Origin: Spirodela intermedia | Taxonomy: Eukaryota > Streptophyta > Magnoliopsida > Alismatales > Araceae | Direction: 5' to 3' | DNA length: 64,000 nucleotides | Assembly: GCA_902729315.2 (NCBI GenBank) | Contig: LR746281.1 | Coordinates: 3,594,501 to 3,658,500 of the forward strand | In this document: positions 11,706 to 25,899 of the stretch, in pieces | How the letters are laid out: each line of letters starts with the position of its first letter | How positions within the stretch are numbered: position 1 is the stretch's first letter | The notes under the pieces: model-generated | Told to the model about the DNA's origin: nothing | What the model saw: only the letters and a program-made list of their open reading frames with translations | The model's database searches: none | Translations under genes and position numbers: made by a program

Positions 11706-14700
11706 AACACAACATGCATATCAATTGAAGGGGATTTAGCATTGGGTTGTTGTTCCTAATTAGTGTCATGCACAGCCATATCTCTTAGTGCACTCTTGTT
11801 AGCATGATAAAGGCAATCCTTTTGCATACTAGGGTTTTACATGGATGACGTTGTCTCCCTCAGTGAGGTGCTCTATTAAGGAACTCCATATTGCATTGTA
11901 CCTAGCCCTAGTCTTATAACTTCCTAAATTTCCTCTATGGTAGCCATTGATGTCTCCATTGTAAGTATTGGTACGATTACCTTACTCATGGTCATGTTCT
12001 TGTCACCTATATCACACTTGGTCATCTAGATGCTTTTGTACTGCAATATGATGTCGATCATTGCCATGGTTGACTACACATCATTAAGTCCTTAGCATAA
12101 TAGATCCATCAAATGAGATTTTGTGATATAGCCAACAAAGCTCTTGTTGAGTTATTCATACATAGTAGGAATTTCTCCTTTACCTCCACTAATGCCTCCA
12201 ACATGTTGATGGTGGACATGCCCCCCATTTCTGTCACCACATCACTATGTTGTAGAAGAGGTAAATGCTCACACGTGTTACTTCAGAAGTAATGGTTAAG
12301 GTCCAATTGAATATTTTCTATTTCCTAGCTAGGCATTGCACACTAGCAAATGCCTTTGCTCAAGGACCTTCAGACACATTGCTCTACCCACCATTTGTGC
12401 ATCTAGTAATGAGCCCTTAATGGTTTAACATTTTCTAGAAAGACTTTTGCTGCATACCACAACTCTTAAGCATTTACATATCTACCCACAAATCATTAAT
12501 GCAAGGAATACCTTGTCACCAATTGCTATCATAATTTCCAATTGTTCATCCACAATTTGGAAGCAGGCCTTATGACCTCCAAAGAGGTGACAACTAGAGC
12601 AATTTATGCCTTCAAGTAGTCAATTTAGGAAAGAGCAAGTCTTATCACTCTCAATCTTCTTTCCTAAATTCCAATACCAAATTGTCTTAGATAGTCATTT
12701 TAAACTTAGCTCACTTGACTAGGTTCAACTTTGGTCATCCTTATCAACATCCAAAAACTCTCTTAATGTAGAAGTTCCTTGCTTATAGAATCATGGATTC
12801 TTCTAGCAAAGGATTACACTTATGAAGGAGAGAAAAATCTGTTCATAAAGGCTGCAAGCATAGTAATTTTATGGGAGAACCTCTCATAGTTTTTCCAATT
12901 TTACCTCTATGATTGGCTCAGCCTAACCTTTGTTGTGACAGATTGACATTGTGGAGCACAATGGTTGGTGATGCAGTTATAACTAGAATAGGGCAGTCCA
13001 ACCATTCCTTTAGTGAGATTGGTTAGATGGTGAGAGTTTCTAAGTTGTGACTTACTAGTGAGGTTGTAATTATTGTATGTGGCACTACAATAGATTAAGA
13101 AGGGGAGAAAGGAGGGAAGGGAGATGAATTGGACTTCACTTTAAATCATTGGGTGTTTGTACTTAGAAGATGTTTTAGAATCTTACTTCCAAAATTTATA
13201 GTGCTTTGATCTGCTTGACCTAGGCCACTTTTGAATAATGGCATCATTATGTTCCACTAAATCTGTAGTAAAATTACACTGAATTAGAGGCTTCAATCCT
13301 CTCTTTTAGGTTCATAGCTCTAGGGGGCAATGAGATTGGTACCAATTAATCTCCTCTAGATAAAGTTTGTGGATTAACTAGAGTTAACCTCCTCTATATT
13401 AAGGTTCTAGTGATACCCAATACTTCACAACTTAATGACTTTGATTTCTTATTTAGGAAGCTCATTTTTGGGGTTGTACCTTTTTGCTCTTTTGTTGCTC
13501 TTTGATTTTTGAATTTGATCCTTATTAATTCATTGTTCCTCATTGTTTATACAAAAAGAAGGCACTCTCTTTATATCAAATTGATTTCTTTTATTTTCCA
13601 ATAGTTTTTTAACAGTCCAAAATTGGTCTTTCATGGAAGTGGTGCATCCCAATGGTTATTTGCAATCTTTTTCATTTAATGCCTCACCCAAGTATTAGAA
13701 TCTCTCTTGTGTGTAAACACAAATCAACACTTGAATTAAGACATAAATAATTTGTATAAAATTTATCATTTAATATTTAATAATATAAATCATAATATAT
13801 TCTATGAAGCAATTTGAGTATTTTCAAGGGCCATGAATATTTATTTCAACTAATTATATAAAATGACAATTTTACCCTTAAGTTGACTCTTCTTAATTTT
13901 AAGACTTTTCTTAACTATAACAATTAATATGGTCCAAATAAGTCGTCATACAATGATAGACTTCATGAAAGTATTCTTAGATATATTTTACCCTTTTTTG
14001 CCCTTGTAACATGCTAGAATAGAATGCCTCCATACATGCACTACACACATGTGCAGCTCCCTCATGCCAACTTTCTACAAGGTCCAAAGGAAACCTCATT
14101 GTGTCCTAAAAGAGTCATTGACACAAGTTACCCCAGCTTTGTGCTTTCAACATGTAGTGCATGCTGATATGTGCTATCTATACTTGTTTATGCCTATAAC
14201 ATCTTCAAGGTTCAGATAACACATCTTGTGAACCTCACTCCATCTTGCCAGTGTCATCCACCTGGATTGCATTTGAGCTCGTTGTGCTCTACATCTGCCA
14301 TGTCATGCCAATGCATGCTTGCATCTACACCCACATGGCCTCATACTAGTTTGGCAAGGTTCTCCACCCACAACCTAGTTCATCCATGTGAGAGGCATCA
14401 CACCTCCCTCTAAGGAGATCTCTTGTGTATAAATAGTTGTTAGATGTTCACACTAATTGATGAGGACCAATCTATAAAACCTATTGTATAGAACAAGTCA
14501 AAAAGGGTGCCCAAGTGAGAGGATGGTCAATGAATCTCAACCGACTTACAATTTCTCAAACATTGGGGGTTTTGCCTTCTTATAAATTACTAGGAAGCAC
14601 TAACTCCCATCAGCATCTTTGAAAGCTAACAAATCTCCTAATAAATCATTATCTTATCTTACCATAAACACTCTTCAACCATCATTCGTTGTTATTTTAA

Positions 14701-17700
14701 CTTGTCAATAGATGTTAATAAAATTACAAATTAAACTTTGTTTTCATATTTTTATTTGAGAACATCTACTATACATCAAAGAAATATCGACATAATTGTA
14801 TTCTTGATGTTGATATCTCCTACAAAAACAAGAATATCAATGATCAAAATATTGTCATTGACATTTCAAAATGTTGATAGCCATCAATGTGTCAAAACAA
14901 GATTGGCATTTTGAAGTGAGACATCACTCAAAAAGTATGAATTATAATAAAAAAGACAAGCCAATGTCAACTATCATAAATATAACTTCAACACAATCAA
15001 TGTGGATCTTAAAATTAGAGTTAAAGTAGAAATAAGAATAGGTAATGTCAAGTGTGGAGTGATCTAATAGCACTTTATTTTTATATAATAACTCAAGTAA
15101 ATTAATCTAATTTTCACTAAAATTCATGAAAATTAAAATTATTAAAGTCAAACATGTTAGTAATGGTATGGGAATTATGTGATGAATTTAATTTTAATTT
15201 TATTTTATTTATTATTGATGCCATACGAATATATTTCTGACTTTGAACATGTATAGTATGATTATCTAAGGTTTATAACCTTGAGGAAAAAATTAAAATT
15301 GAGAAGAAATCAATTGCAAAGTGAGAATTGTGAAAGAAAAAATATTTCTTAGATTTTTCATTGAATTTATGAGGTATCTCGAAAGATTTTTCAGCAAAGT
15401 GGATATAAAAGGAATTCTCACAACAAGATAAAAGTAATTCATTCTTCATGATTTTACAAGTCTACCCTAGATGACCCACTCCCCTTCATAGCTGCCAGAA
15501 TTATGATTTTAAGGGTGCTTCTAGCTTCTCTTCTCTCTTGATCTTTTCCTATGTTATAGGTAGGAAACCATTCTCCACCTCTTCTTCAACATTCTAGATT
15601 TTTTGTTTCTAGGTTTTTACTTAGCTTTCAAGTTTTTCAGGCCTAGTTCTTTCTTGATAGGTGGACACAAGTGAAGCAACATTTGGCACTTAGGAGTTTG
15701 ATTTCTCTTTTGAGTGTGTTTAGCTTTGTTCTGCATTAATCTACATCTAGGTGACAAGCAGATAATGAGATTAAGTCTTTCAATTCATTTTGTACCACTT
15801 CTTAAACTGATTTCACATTCATTTTCTGGTATTCTATTTTTGAGTAACATATGAGCAGAGCTACAGGGGATGTTTGTGAATTAAATTTATGTTTCTTTGC
15901 ATTATTTTAAATTCTCTTATAACATCATTTGTGTAATAGGAAGACAATGAACTTAAAAAAAAAATAATCCTCATTTTTATCATTTTTCTATTCCATTTTA
16001 TTACCACAACGATTCTTAGTTCCTAGGTGACATCCAAGGATGACTCTATGCATTCAATTTTAATCCTCATTTCTTATGGTTTTTCTTCTTGTAATTTTAA
16101 TTTTTTTGATGAAATTTAACTTGATGATTTTTCGAACAATTTGATTTTATAGATTACTCAACTTTTATATAGATTCAAATTGAAATCATTTTCACATTGT
16201 TTCATCGGTGAAGTTTGTATGTCAATTGATGATTTTAGGTTTACTTTTATTTTTAGTAGTTTGTTTTGTGAGAGTTTAAGTTTTCTGGTCAAAAATTTTA
16301 CTTTCCTAAGATCATTTGAATCATTTTATTTCAAAATATTATGAAGCTTTTATTAGAATCCAACCAAAAATCATCTTCATGTTTCACTAACGATATGGAG
16401 AGACCCTGCTTGTGGCTGTATTTTCTCTCTCCTACAAGTTTTTTTCCAATTTCAGGTTTTCTCTTTTTCATTTATTTCTTTTATTTTTTGATTTTTATGT
16501 GATTCTATATGGAATAATTTGTAGGTCTTGAGTTATTTATCAATGTTGAACATGGTCATACTTTAAATTTGAAATATTTAGAGCACAATCACTTTGTAGA
16601 AGATTTAAAGCATGAAGAATATTATTTTATTTCTTATTACTATTTTTATTTTAATAAAATATTTTTAAATAAAAATTGATTTTGAGATTGACTATCATCC
16701 TTGTGGACAACTTAAATTCACAAAATTTAAATTTTATTATTGATTTATATTTGATTTATAAACATTTAAAATTTGATCTTTTTATTTACAACGACCAAAG
16801 TGATATCACCATCCGAGCTTAGTTATTAAATAATGTGTTCAAATCTCACCATTAAGTGCAAACACTTGCAAAAAAATATAAAAAAATTAAAGAAAATAAA
16901 AATTCATGTTTTTTGACTCATCAAGATTTTTCATAGGTCATATGATCACATTTCAGTCCTAGGGTTATGAACAAGCAACTATAATGAGAAGAGTTGAGAA
17001 AATTTTCAAGGCTCAAAGACTCTAGGTTATCAAGAGTCTCCTCTCTCCAAAGTGTAAGGGTAAATCAACACTATTGATTGCATGCACATACACTATAGAA
17101 AATACTTGTTCCTCTAATAACTATAACATTTCTAATTCCTCAAACAAAAAGGTCTAAGAGTGTTGTTGCATCAACTTAATGAATATTCTAGGTCTTGTTA
17201 ACATTATGCTTGTTTCTACTTTGCTGGTTTCTAACATTATAGTGGTTTCAACCTTCCTTTTCAACAATTGTGAATCAACGCACTTTACGTGATGACACTT
17301 TTAAAACCAGATCATTGCTAACACACTAATGTTTTTCTTTAATCATAATTGATAAATGGTACTAAGGTAGTTATCATTTAAATTATTATTCTGAAGTTAA
17401 ATTAGGCTTTCTATTCAATAGGGTTTGACTCATGATGTGAAAGTTTTGTTCATATCACAAAGAAGCTAAATTATAGGTCATGTAGCCTAGTTGACTTCTT
17501 GGATGTAGATTAAGTGTATCAACATGTTTATACATTGATATTAGGGTTCAGCCACTCTGCTCTCTATATTGAATATTAGTCAAAATAATTTCCGTAGAGT
17601 TCTCTCATAATATTAGAATACTAATTTTTATATTCACGATGAGGTTATGGACAGTGAGTACGAAAAAAATGTAACTTATAATATTCACTTTGAAGGAAAA

Positions 17701-18060
17701 TAATCACTAGTTATGTAAGTTGATTAGTGAATTATAACGGAAAAACACATTTTATTTAATACATTTCAAGATAATGTCCCATGATTTCAAGATAACTATA
17801 TTTACTGATTTAGTGTAGAATATTTTATTTTAAAATTTTAAGGAGCATAGATTTCATTATCTTTTTTTCCCAGTATGTGAAATATTCCATGGAGTCTATC
17901 TGCACAAGAAATATTAACGTAGTTCGGTACACGGACAACAACTTACTAATCTCCGATGGCCATGCTGATAATGGGTACGAGCTCATCTACCCAATAAAGA
18001 CAATCAATAGCGGGATGTTGGAGTTATGAAGAGGTGCCGTCATCCCGGGAGAGAAATTAG
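11706..18060. other. AT-rich intergenic DNA, no gene recognised
   Basis: This is a long AT-rich tract with only short ORFs and no domain I recognise. The left part (about 11.7-13.4 kb) may be the gag side of the adjacent gypsy fossil, but the similarity is too weak to call. A TATAAATA box-like word lies near 14,427. Confidence 0.5.
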
Positions 18061-18068
18061 TGCTGTGT

Positions 18069-18071
<3 letters not shown>

Positions 18072-18105
<34 letters not shown>
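18072..18105 (+). repeat. (GA)n microsatellite
   Basis: A nearly perfect GA dinucleotide run 3' of the ATL4-like gene. It encodes the artificial RERERER stretch in one frame. Confidence 0.95.
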
Positions 18106-18636
18106 GTGGTTCCAAGTCCATGCCGATCATCGTCATGCTGTGGTCCTCGACCACATTTATGGGATCACTGTTCTTGATTTTTGGTCGAGATCTGAGACAG
18201 TGCAGACGCCGGCGGAGGAGTCGAGTTAGACGTGCCCAACAAAGACGACGAAGGTGGTGGAGTATACCTCAAATCGCCACGAGATGCCGCCGCAGGGAGG
18301 AGCCGACACCTATCAGCTATCTGTCTGGTCGACGAACAGGCGCGCGCCCACATCCCCGAGCTTCATCCTGGTTTTCCTCTGATCCATCCCGAATTCCTCG
18401 GCTCAGACAACTTCCCCCGCTAAGAGCATTTACAGGGGTTTTGGGGGAGGAAAAGGAGGGGATTGGAGTACTTCTCTCTTTCTCTGTCTCGGGGAGGGGA
18501 GGAGAGTTATCGACACTGGAACAGGGTGCGGTGAGGTTAACTCCGGATAAAGAGAGGACCGGAAATCACATTCGAGGGAGAGAAATGAGGGAGGCAGGCG
18601 AAGAGCTGGATCCTGAGTTAAAGGCGAGGTTTACAG

Positions 18637-19764
18637 TCACTCCCCGACGAGCCACCAGTAGAAGGAACTGAAGAACGCGCCGACGGCCGCCTCGTCCTCC
18701 GCCTGCCGCCGGTGGCTCCACTCTAGATCAACGCCGCCTCCGACGCTAGCGGCGTCCCCTTCGTGGCGGCGGCTGCTCCTCCTGGAGAATCTGATCGAGG
18801 AGAAGGACGAGGAAGCGGAGGACACCATCCGATCCAGATGGTCCCTGAGCCAGTTCCTGCTCCCTCCGCTGCCGCCACCGCGGGCGGCCTCCGCCGGTTC
18901 TTCCTCCCGCCGGGCCGGAGCACCGTCGCGCAGGTTCTTCTTCTCTTCTTTGTGATTCTGCTGCCGGCTCTCCTCCCCCAGGGCGGCGAGTATTGCCTCC
19001 ATCTCCTCCTCCGTCACGCGCTCGAAGGATGATCCCACGGAGGAGAGGGAGAGAGTGCGCCACTGGAGCGGTGGCGCGTCGCCGTCGACGGTTATCCTGC
19101 GGCTGAGGCTGCCGATCTCGATCTGGATGCTTCCAGAAGCGTCGGATCTCGCTGTCGTCGCCAAGGCCGCCGATGTTGCCGCCGCTGTCTCCGGCGCCGG
19201 CAGCGGCAGAGGAGGAGGAGGCGCTGGAGGCGGCGGCGGAAGAGGTCCCTGCAGGATGGAGGTGCGGCAGAGGGGGCAGGAGAGGCTGGATCCAAGCCAG
19301 GTGTCAATGCAGGAGGAGTGGAAGGCGTGGCAGCAGTAAGGGAGGATCCGGAGCTGGTCGTCGGAACGGAAGCCGGAGAGGCAGACGGCGCAGTCCTGCG
19401 AGAGCTTCGGGAGGACGGTGATGGAGGATCTGTGAGTGAAGAGGGGCAGAGATTCGATGAGTATCTTCTGATCGTCGTCGTCGCGGCCGCGGCGGTGGCT
19501 TCGCCCCGTCGGCGACGATGGCGCCGGCGGCGTTTCCGCCGCCGCTACCGCGGAGGAGGAGGAACCGCGGTGGACGAGGATCATCTGCCGGGAAGCGCCT
19601 GGCGATGGCGACGACGACGAGGCCCCCCGGGAGAGGCATCGGAGGAGGAAGTGGATGGCGACGGAGGCGAGGAAGACGACGAAAACGATGCCGGAGATGA
19701 CGAGCAGGCTGAGTTTCATGGCGTGGCCGCCGTGAGGTGGTGGCGGCGGCATGGCGGAGCGCAT
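18637..19764 (-). CDS. ATL4: RING-H2 finger E3 ubiquitin ligase, ATL4-like
   Basis: Membrane-anchored ATL-family E3 ubiquitin ligase, single exon, 375 residues from the ATG at 19764. The open frame extends further upstream, but only through non-ATG codons. One transmembrane segment spans about residues 18-41. The RING-H2 domain has C125, C128, C144, H146, H149, C152, C163 and C166 with the CIDTWL and CPLC signatures. In place of the canonical GLD motif it has IESLPLF. C-terminal blocks IEIGSLSRR, NWLRDHLDRM and the terminal WWLVG match my memory of Arabidopsis ATL4 (RHX1A), which supports that subgroup over generic ATLs. Coding GC is very high and several antisense ORFs are shadows. ATL proteins often act in defence or sugar signalling; the substrate cannot be inferred. 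Confidence 0.92.
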   Translation of the reverse strand: MRSAMPPPPPHGGHAMKLSLLVISGIVFVVFLASVAIHFLLRCLSRGASSSSPSPGASRQMILVHRGSSSSAVAAAETPPAPSSPTGRSHRRGRDDDDQKILIESLPLFTHRSSITVLPKLSQDCAVCLSGFRSDDQLRILPYCCHAFHSSCIDTWLGSSLSCPLCRTSILQGPLPPPPPAPPPPLPLPAPETAAATSAALATTARSDASGSIQIEIGSLSRRITVDGDAPPLQWRTLSLSSVGSSFERVTEEEMEAILAALGEESRQQNHKEEKKNLRDGAPARREEEPAEAARGGGSGGSRNWLRDHLDRMVSSASSSFSSIRFSRRSSRRHEGDAASVGGGVDLEWSHRRQAEDEAAVGAFFSSFYWWLVGE

Positions 19765-19888
19765 CTGCTCCACGCTTCTCTCTGCTCCCTCTGCTCGTCG
19801 TTCGTTGCGGCTCAGCAAGGAGAAGCAGTCTCTTTCTCTCCTCTCTGTTTTCTTTTCTTAGCGGGAGAAACAGGCCTTCCCAGCGCGG

Positions 19889-19895
19889 TATTTAT
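19889..19895 (-). promoter_or_regulatory. Candidate TATA box of the ATL4-like gene
   Basis: ATAAATA on the minus strand, about 125 bp upstream of the ATG, inside GC-rich sequence where such a word stands out. Confidence 0.5.
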
Positions 19896-19899
19896 CGTG

Positions 19900-22800
19900 C
19901 CCCTGCGAGACTTACTCTATCACTCCCCATTAAAAAAATTTATTTAGTTTAAACCTTACAAATCTCATTATCATCTTCCCCTTGTTTTATGCTTACATGC
20001 TGAACTTTTATTCGTTTGATCCCTCCGACGCTCCCTCTGGGAGCTTCCCTGACTCTACCGCAACTCGTGCCCAGTCAAGCGAGCTCATCAGGAGTTGGTG
20101 AACGAGCGCCCCGTCGTAAACGATAAACTCGGCGGCGCCATAAAAATCGCGTCTTTAGCCGGGATTTTTGCCGGGCCGCAAAGTCACTAAACGACATGCA
20201 GATGGTTACTGACTGAAGTTGATATTTGACTCGATCATGTCAAGTTGACCCTTTATGGAGTGGAGTGGAAGAAGCACGAACATATGAGAAACTCGGAGGC
20301 TTTCGCCCAAAAGGCTGGACCGTTGACTCCCGTCGAGGCCGTTGTTTTATAGTAGGATAATTTTTGAGACCTATTTATAATCTGAACGGTCATAACCTTC
20401 TCGAGCGTCGTTTCTTCCCGATCGACTGATCACAACCGTCCATCCAGTGTCCCTTATTTCCGTAGACCTAATGATTACCGCTCGCGTAACTCGGCAGTAG
20501 CGAGTTGCCCCCGTCAGCCTCCGCCGTGTGCCGCCTAGTTCTCGCCACGTTATTTATTGCTAGAATAAAAGTATACGCAGAAGGAGCACGGTGACGCTGC
20601 GATGGGCCCGCGGTTGGCGGAAGCGGGCAGTCTGGGCCCCGGTGAGCCCGGGCGGCAGCAACTGCGGAGAAGATTCCCGTGGGCTAGGAGGCCGACTCCA
20701 GTGAAGGGTGCCTACGACCAGAAATGTCCGTTGACCAAATCATCTTCCAGTGCAAGTATTGCCTGGGGATTTATTGCTTTTATTTAGTCACAGTGAGAGA
20801 GGGTTGTTGACTTCGGAGTCTCTAGAGTGAAGAAGCGGAGCTCTCATGGTGTTACAAGATTAGGCTGGTAGGGTCTTATCTTGCGGATATCTGAAGGAAG
20901 TCAAATGAAACACAAAAGTCAATCAAGTCCTGGATGGAAGCAGGAACACATTGGAGCTCAGGAATACCATAAATAGGGCCCTTAGAGCCGGCAGATCAAG
21001 CCCTATTTTATAGATACCTTCCTTGGGCGGCAAGGCTTGGACTAACAAAACCGCGTCGATAAAGAAAGACTAGAAATCTCACTTGATGCTTTCACGGATG
21101 GCGATTTATTCCCGTTATGCGTGGAAAATTAGGGCCGTCGATCTCCTATTTTAAAGAAGAGGTCCTTTTCTGGTGATGCAAATGGTTTGGATATGGCCCC
21201 GGACGGGTGGAGAGAGGATTAAACTGGATATCTGGTTTTCACGTGAAGCATCGACGAAGTGGAGGAGAACTGGTGGGCCGGCCCCGCATCGTCTTGTTAC
21301 GGCTTTTTTTATAGACGTGTTCGATGTACACGCGTCTCTTGTGTTTCGGCAGCCCAAGAAGTTCCGGAGGCGCCGCCATCAATGGCCGGGGGGTCCTCTT
21401 CCTCTTCATTGCTTCCCGGCCGCTGGGCAACGGGCACTCCCGCGTGACGGGAGGCTGCAGGAGGGGTGGGTAGAAGGAGAGAGACTGACAGACCGCGACA
21501 GAGACAGAGAGAGCTTGAGAGAGATAAAGAGAGAGAGGTAGGAACGGCACTAATGAAAGGATGGGAGGAGAGAGAAGTTTGGGGGGATGGCAGGTTGCAC
21601 CAGGCGGGCACTTGCGCCAGGTCAGCAAATATCCGCCAGTTGGCGCGCCAGCTAGGTCGACATGTCTGCCCTAATTGCACCGATCGGACTAAAACCTGCC
21701 GTCGACACTTCCCAATAAAAACCTTAAAGCGGAGGAGCTCTACAGCACTGCCCCGAGTTGGAATCCCGATCCATACCAAGCGAGGAAGCGTGTCTTTTAT
21801 CTTCGTATCTTCGGCCATAAGCATCACCCACCGAGGAAGGGGGCGACTCGCTGTAGTTAACTCGCCCCGACGAGCCCATCGGGAAAGGAAATGCGTGGCT
21901 GGGAAGCAGCCTTTTACGGAAAGTCGCCACCGCCGGAGTTGTCTGCTGAAGGAAGCGTTGCATGTAGATGAATCGACTCCGATTTCGTCGCCGCTCTCAG
22001 GCTTTCCGGGGTGAAATAGTGAACTTTTTGAAGCGCGGGAAGTGAAATCGTTCAGACCCGACGAAGCCTCGGCCTGTATCAATGATGGAACTTCAATGGC
22101 GACGCCAGCGTTACCTGGAGCTCGGCTCGATCTGCTCCGAGTGTTATCTAATCTGAAACTCGGAATCAAATACGGAAAGAAGAAGAAACCCGAGTTAGTC
22201 ATTATTCATCTAGAAGTCTGCTTCGTTAGGTTTCCTCGTGAACTCTCCCTCTCTCTCTCTCTCTCTGAGGAAGGTATCTCTTGTTCCTCAAGGCCAGCCC
22301 ACTGATATCCCTTTTCTTCAGTACTTGCATAAATATTGTGGTTTAACACGAACCTTTCCTGAACCTTTCCTGGTGCAGATTCCACGAGAGTTAAACTGAA
22401 CTCGGTTTCTCACCTTCCATTCGAACTCAGAACAAGTATTCCTATTCCTTGGATAAGACGCTTGCAGGGTAGTTGGGGTCCCCAACGCCCAAAACGGGCC
22501 GATTTTTACCTCGTTATTATTCGTAGCCCTCCCTCCTCAGCACGTTACAAGTGAATAAATTGTACTAATTAAATCGTTGGAAAGGAATTAAATAAATTCA
22601 CTTCGTAGCACATTAATTTCATGTGCTTCTATACTATATATAATGAAGTAAACATTCTAAATCGATCAATTAAATATTCTAATCAAATTTTGAAAACTTC
22701 TCTAACGATTAGAAAAATTGATTAAAATCTAGTACAAACATTCCGAATTTGATGTTAGAATCAAGATTCGAATTATTGTCCATGGTAAACCGGCAATTCT

Positions 22801-25800
22801 AAAATATGAGGATAAAAATATTTAATCAAAAGTCAGTAAGGCATTTAGAGATGAATTAATATGGTAAAATTATATTTTACACTATTTTCAATAGAAAAAT
22901 AAATATTTAAAAAATAAGATGATGATGTTAGGATATAAGAAAACCATGAACTTTTTGGGTGTTGACTAAAGATAGTATGTGATAGATAAGATTTTGAAAT
23001 GAATAAAATCCCATTTGCATTTAAACAAGATGGAACACGAAAAAAAATAACAACTCCTACAGTTTACTTATTTTAAAAATATTGGAAATATATTTTCCTG
23101 ACCATTAAGATACTTCCAGTTGATGTTGGGATTGATTGCATCACTAGAGTCTCTCTTACTATTTTTCAAGAAGAGAGACTATGCACCTAACTAAATGAAT
23201 CTTACACAAGTTGTTAGAAGAACTCTAGAAGGGTAATATGATAATTAAAAATATTAGAAATACATTACCCATTATATAACAAAAACAAAAAAAATGATGA
23301 AAATTTATTCAAATGTAAATATGAAACTTTCATTTTAAAAAAATATTTGAACATCTTTGTCACTCTTTAAAATGTTTGATTATGTTATAAATGATCTAGT
23401 AAAGGCAAGTTAAAGACTTTGTATTCAACATTTTTACCATTTCATTTTGGTGGAACTTATCCACTATTCCTTTGAGAGTGGAGTAGGCTAGGTTAGGCCC
23501 AACTACTTTAAATTACAATTTACATAAGTCATGCAGGAAACTTTAAGTGTGAAACAATCCTCATGATAATGCTAGCACGATATGTGTGGAACACAAAAGG
23601 CTAAGGGTTTTAAGTACTTTGAAAATCAAAAGCTTAACTAATGATAAATAAATGATAAGTTTATGAAATAATAAATGTGAGAAATGTGATATTTAAATCA
23701 AGTAAAATTTCTAGAAGGACACAACTATCATTTCTTCTGATAGAAGTTAAATGAAATAATTTTTATCTCAAAAAAGGTGTCTCACATATAGGCTTAAAAC
23801 CATTATGATAAATCAAAATTTCAAATTGAAATATTCTCTTTTTTACGTTTTTAAAACATTACTAAATTTATAATTTTTCCCAAAGGCAATATGATCCAGA
23901 TTTGTAACCTAGCTAATTAAAATAATTTGTCTTTGAAAAATTATCATAGATATAATCTTTCAACAAGTTATTGGAAATTTTACTTGGAGAGAAATCCAAT
24001 CCAATGAGGCCCACATCAAGATTCGGAATATGAAAATGGTTATGAATTTTGCATTGTTTACATATATATTTTTATGTTTTTAAGAACCCACATGAGGTCC
24101 ATTATGGCTCACTCAACTAGTTTAACTAACTATTTGACCCCAAAAGCCAAAGATATAAAGAGGGCTTTCGCCCAAATTATGCGATGATGAGAGAGATCAA
24201 ATAAGGAGTGTTCAAAATTAAGTGAAGGCCTGAAAATCTATCTTTTTCATCATCCTCCTAGTGTCTCTAAGTAATATAATATGTCCAACATGAAGCATTG
24301 TGGCATCCCCTCTTCCACAACAGATGAATATCTCTCATTGCTCAAACATTAAGGAGCTTCATCATGTCCACCCTCTTTCACAACAAGCCTCCTCACCTCA
24401 CAAGAGAATGGCAGTACATTTGAGCTAAATACTTTCTACTCTTGATTTTATGCTTGAATAGAAAGTGAAGGACCTTTTGGAGTGCTTATTAGGCAATGTA
24501 TAATAAGTGGGTAGAGTTTTAAGTTTAGTAGATAAATAGAATCATAAAATCTATGCTAATTGAAGTTGTCATAAAGCCAAGAAATCTAGGAGCTGATATA
24601 GACTCACAAAGTCTATATTATAAGGGATGTTAATCACATGAAATCATCTATATTCTTAGGATGAGAGTAGTGGAACTAAAATTATGATTTAAAAAATAAA
24701 CATGTCAAAGGGGTTCAGTCAAACCACAATAAAACCCAATGTCTTTCTCTTTCTGTATCCTCACTAAATTTAATTTAAGAAAATAACTTGAAAACTCAAA
24801 AATAATATAAAGGATAATTAATATATGAACAATCACTTGATCCCCCTCTTGATTCGTGTAACTAGTCATTTAGGGGCTAATAATGTACAAACTTCAAACA
24901 AACATCATTATTGGAGTATAGCAAGCTTCACAAGAGTTTTTTTGTGAACCTTAGAGGCACTATAGGTGCAAATACACATAAGAGTGTGTCAGCATGACAT
25001 AACATGCATCAACACAAGCATGGTATTTGTAGAGCAAAAGAGGCTTCTGTAGGCACTTGAAGGCCAAATGAGCAATCTTGCCATGATGAAGTAAGGTTCA
25101 AGGAGCTGTCCTATAAACACCAGATGCAATGCAACATTGTACAATCAAACAAAACATCAAATCATGTAGCATGGCTTGGGAAGATAGTGCATGAGCTAGT
25201 TGTCATAACAAAGAGGCGTGCAATGAAGACATGTAATGTGAAGAGGTGCACAATGAAGACATGTCATGGGAAGCCATTGTTCTAGCTGTAGGTGTGACCT
25301 TGTCATGAGTATAACCAACTACACTAATTGTTGGTGTAGCCAATACCAGTCCATAACTTTCCTAGACAGTTTTAGGGAAGTTATAGGGAAGTTATGAGGG
25401 TGAGTCTGTCTATAACTCTCAAGATGGGCTAGATAACATACCAAGAGATGTGTGAATCAGCCTTTTAAAATAGTTTTCTACCTTTTTATGCCTTTAGCCT
25501 AGTTTTCTTGGTTCTGGATGAAGTGGATTGACACATACAGGTTGGGATGACATAATTTGAAATAAATTAATATCCACTAAGTTGGGCATTATATGCTGAT
25601 TAGCACTGGTCATCGTAGCTTAAATGATGCACTCAATTTTAAATTTATAATTGAACTCCTAATATATAGTTATTAATATAAGGTGAGTCCAAGTTGAATC
25701 GATAAGAATGATTCGATTTATTTTTAATGCAAATCTCATACTCTACAAAGATATATTTTTGAAAAATTAAATGTCAATATCTAAGAAACTTTATTTTTCT

Positions 25801-25860
25801 AAGAAATAAAAAAATACACGAAAATAAAAATACAAACTAGCCTAAAGATGATTCTTCACT
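19900..25860. other. Intergenic DNA, no supported gene
   Basis: The part at 20.0-22.5 kb has higher GC and holds several overlapping ORFs (up to about 300 codons, minus strand 21.3-22.2 kb). None shows a domain or conserved motif I recognise. It includes a (CT)n run near 22,243-22,266. From 22.5 kb the sequence becomes AT-rich with short ORFs only. Confidence 0.5.
25211..25270 (+). repeat. 30-bp tandem duplication
   Basis: Two adjacent 30-base units (25211-25240 and 25241-25270) share AAGAGG and CAATGAAGACATGT, with a few differences. They lie in AT-rich intergenic DNA. Confidence 0.8.
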
Positions 25861-25899
25861 ATCCCCACTATGTTGATGATGCCAGTCGAATACCCACGA

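Noticed and set aside
18060-18671. 203-codon plus-strand ORF starting in a GA repeat
   Set aside because: It opens with artificial RERERER from the microsatellite, has no domain, and lies just 3' of the ATL4-like gene on the other strand.
18723-19952. Many ORFs on both strands across the ATL4-like gene
   Set aside because: Shadows caused by very high GC; only the minus frame with the RING-H2 motif is conserved.
21309-22202. 297-codon minus ORF
   Set aside because: S/R/P-rich with no motif, overlapped by equally long ORFs on both strands; probably a composition effect.
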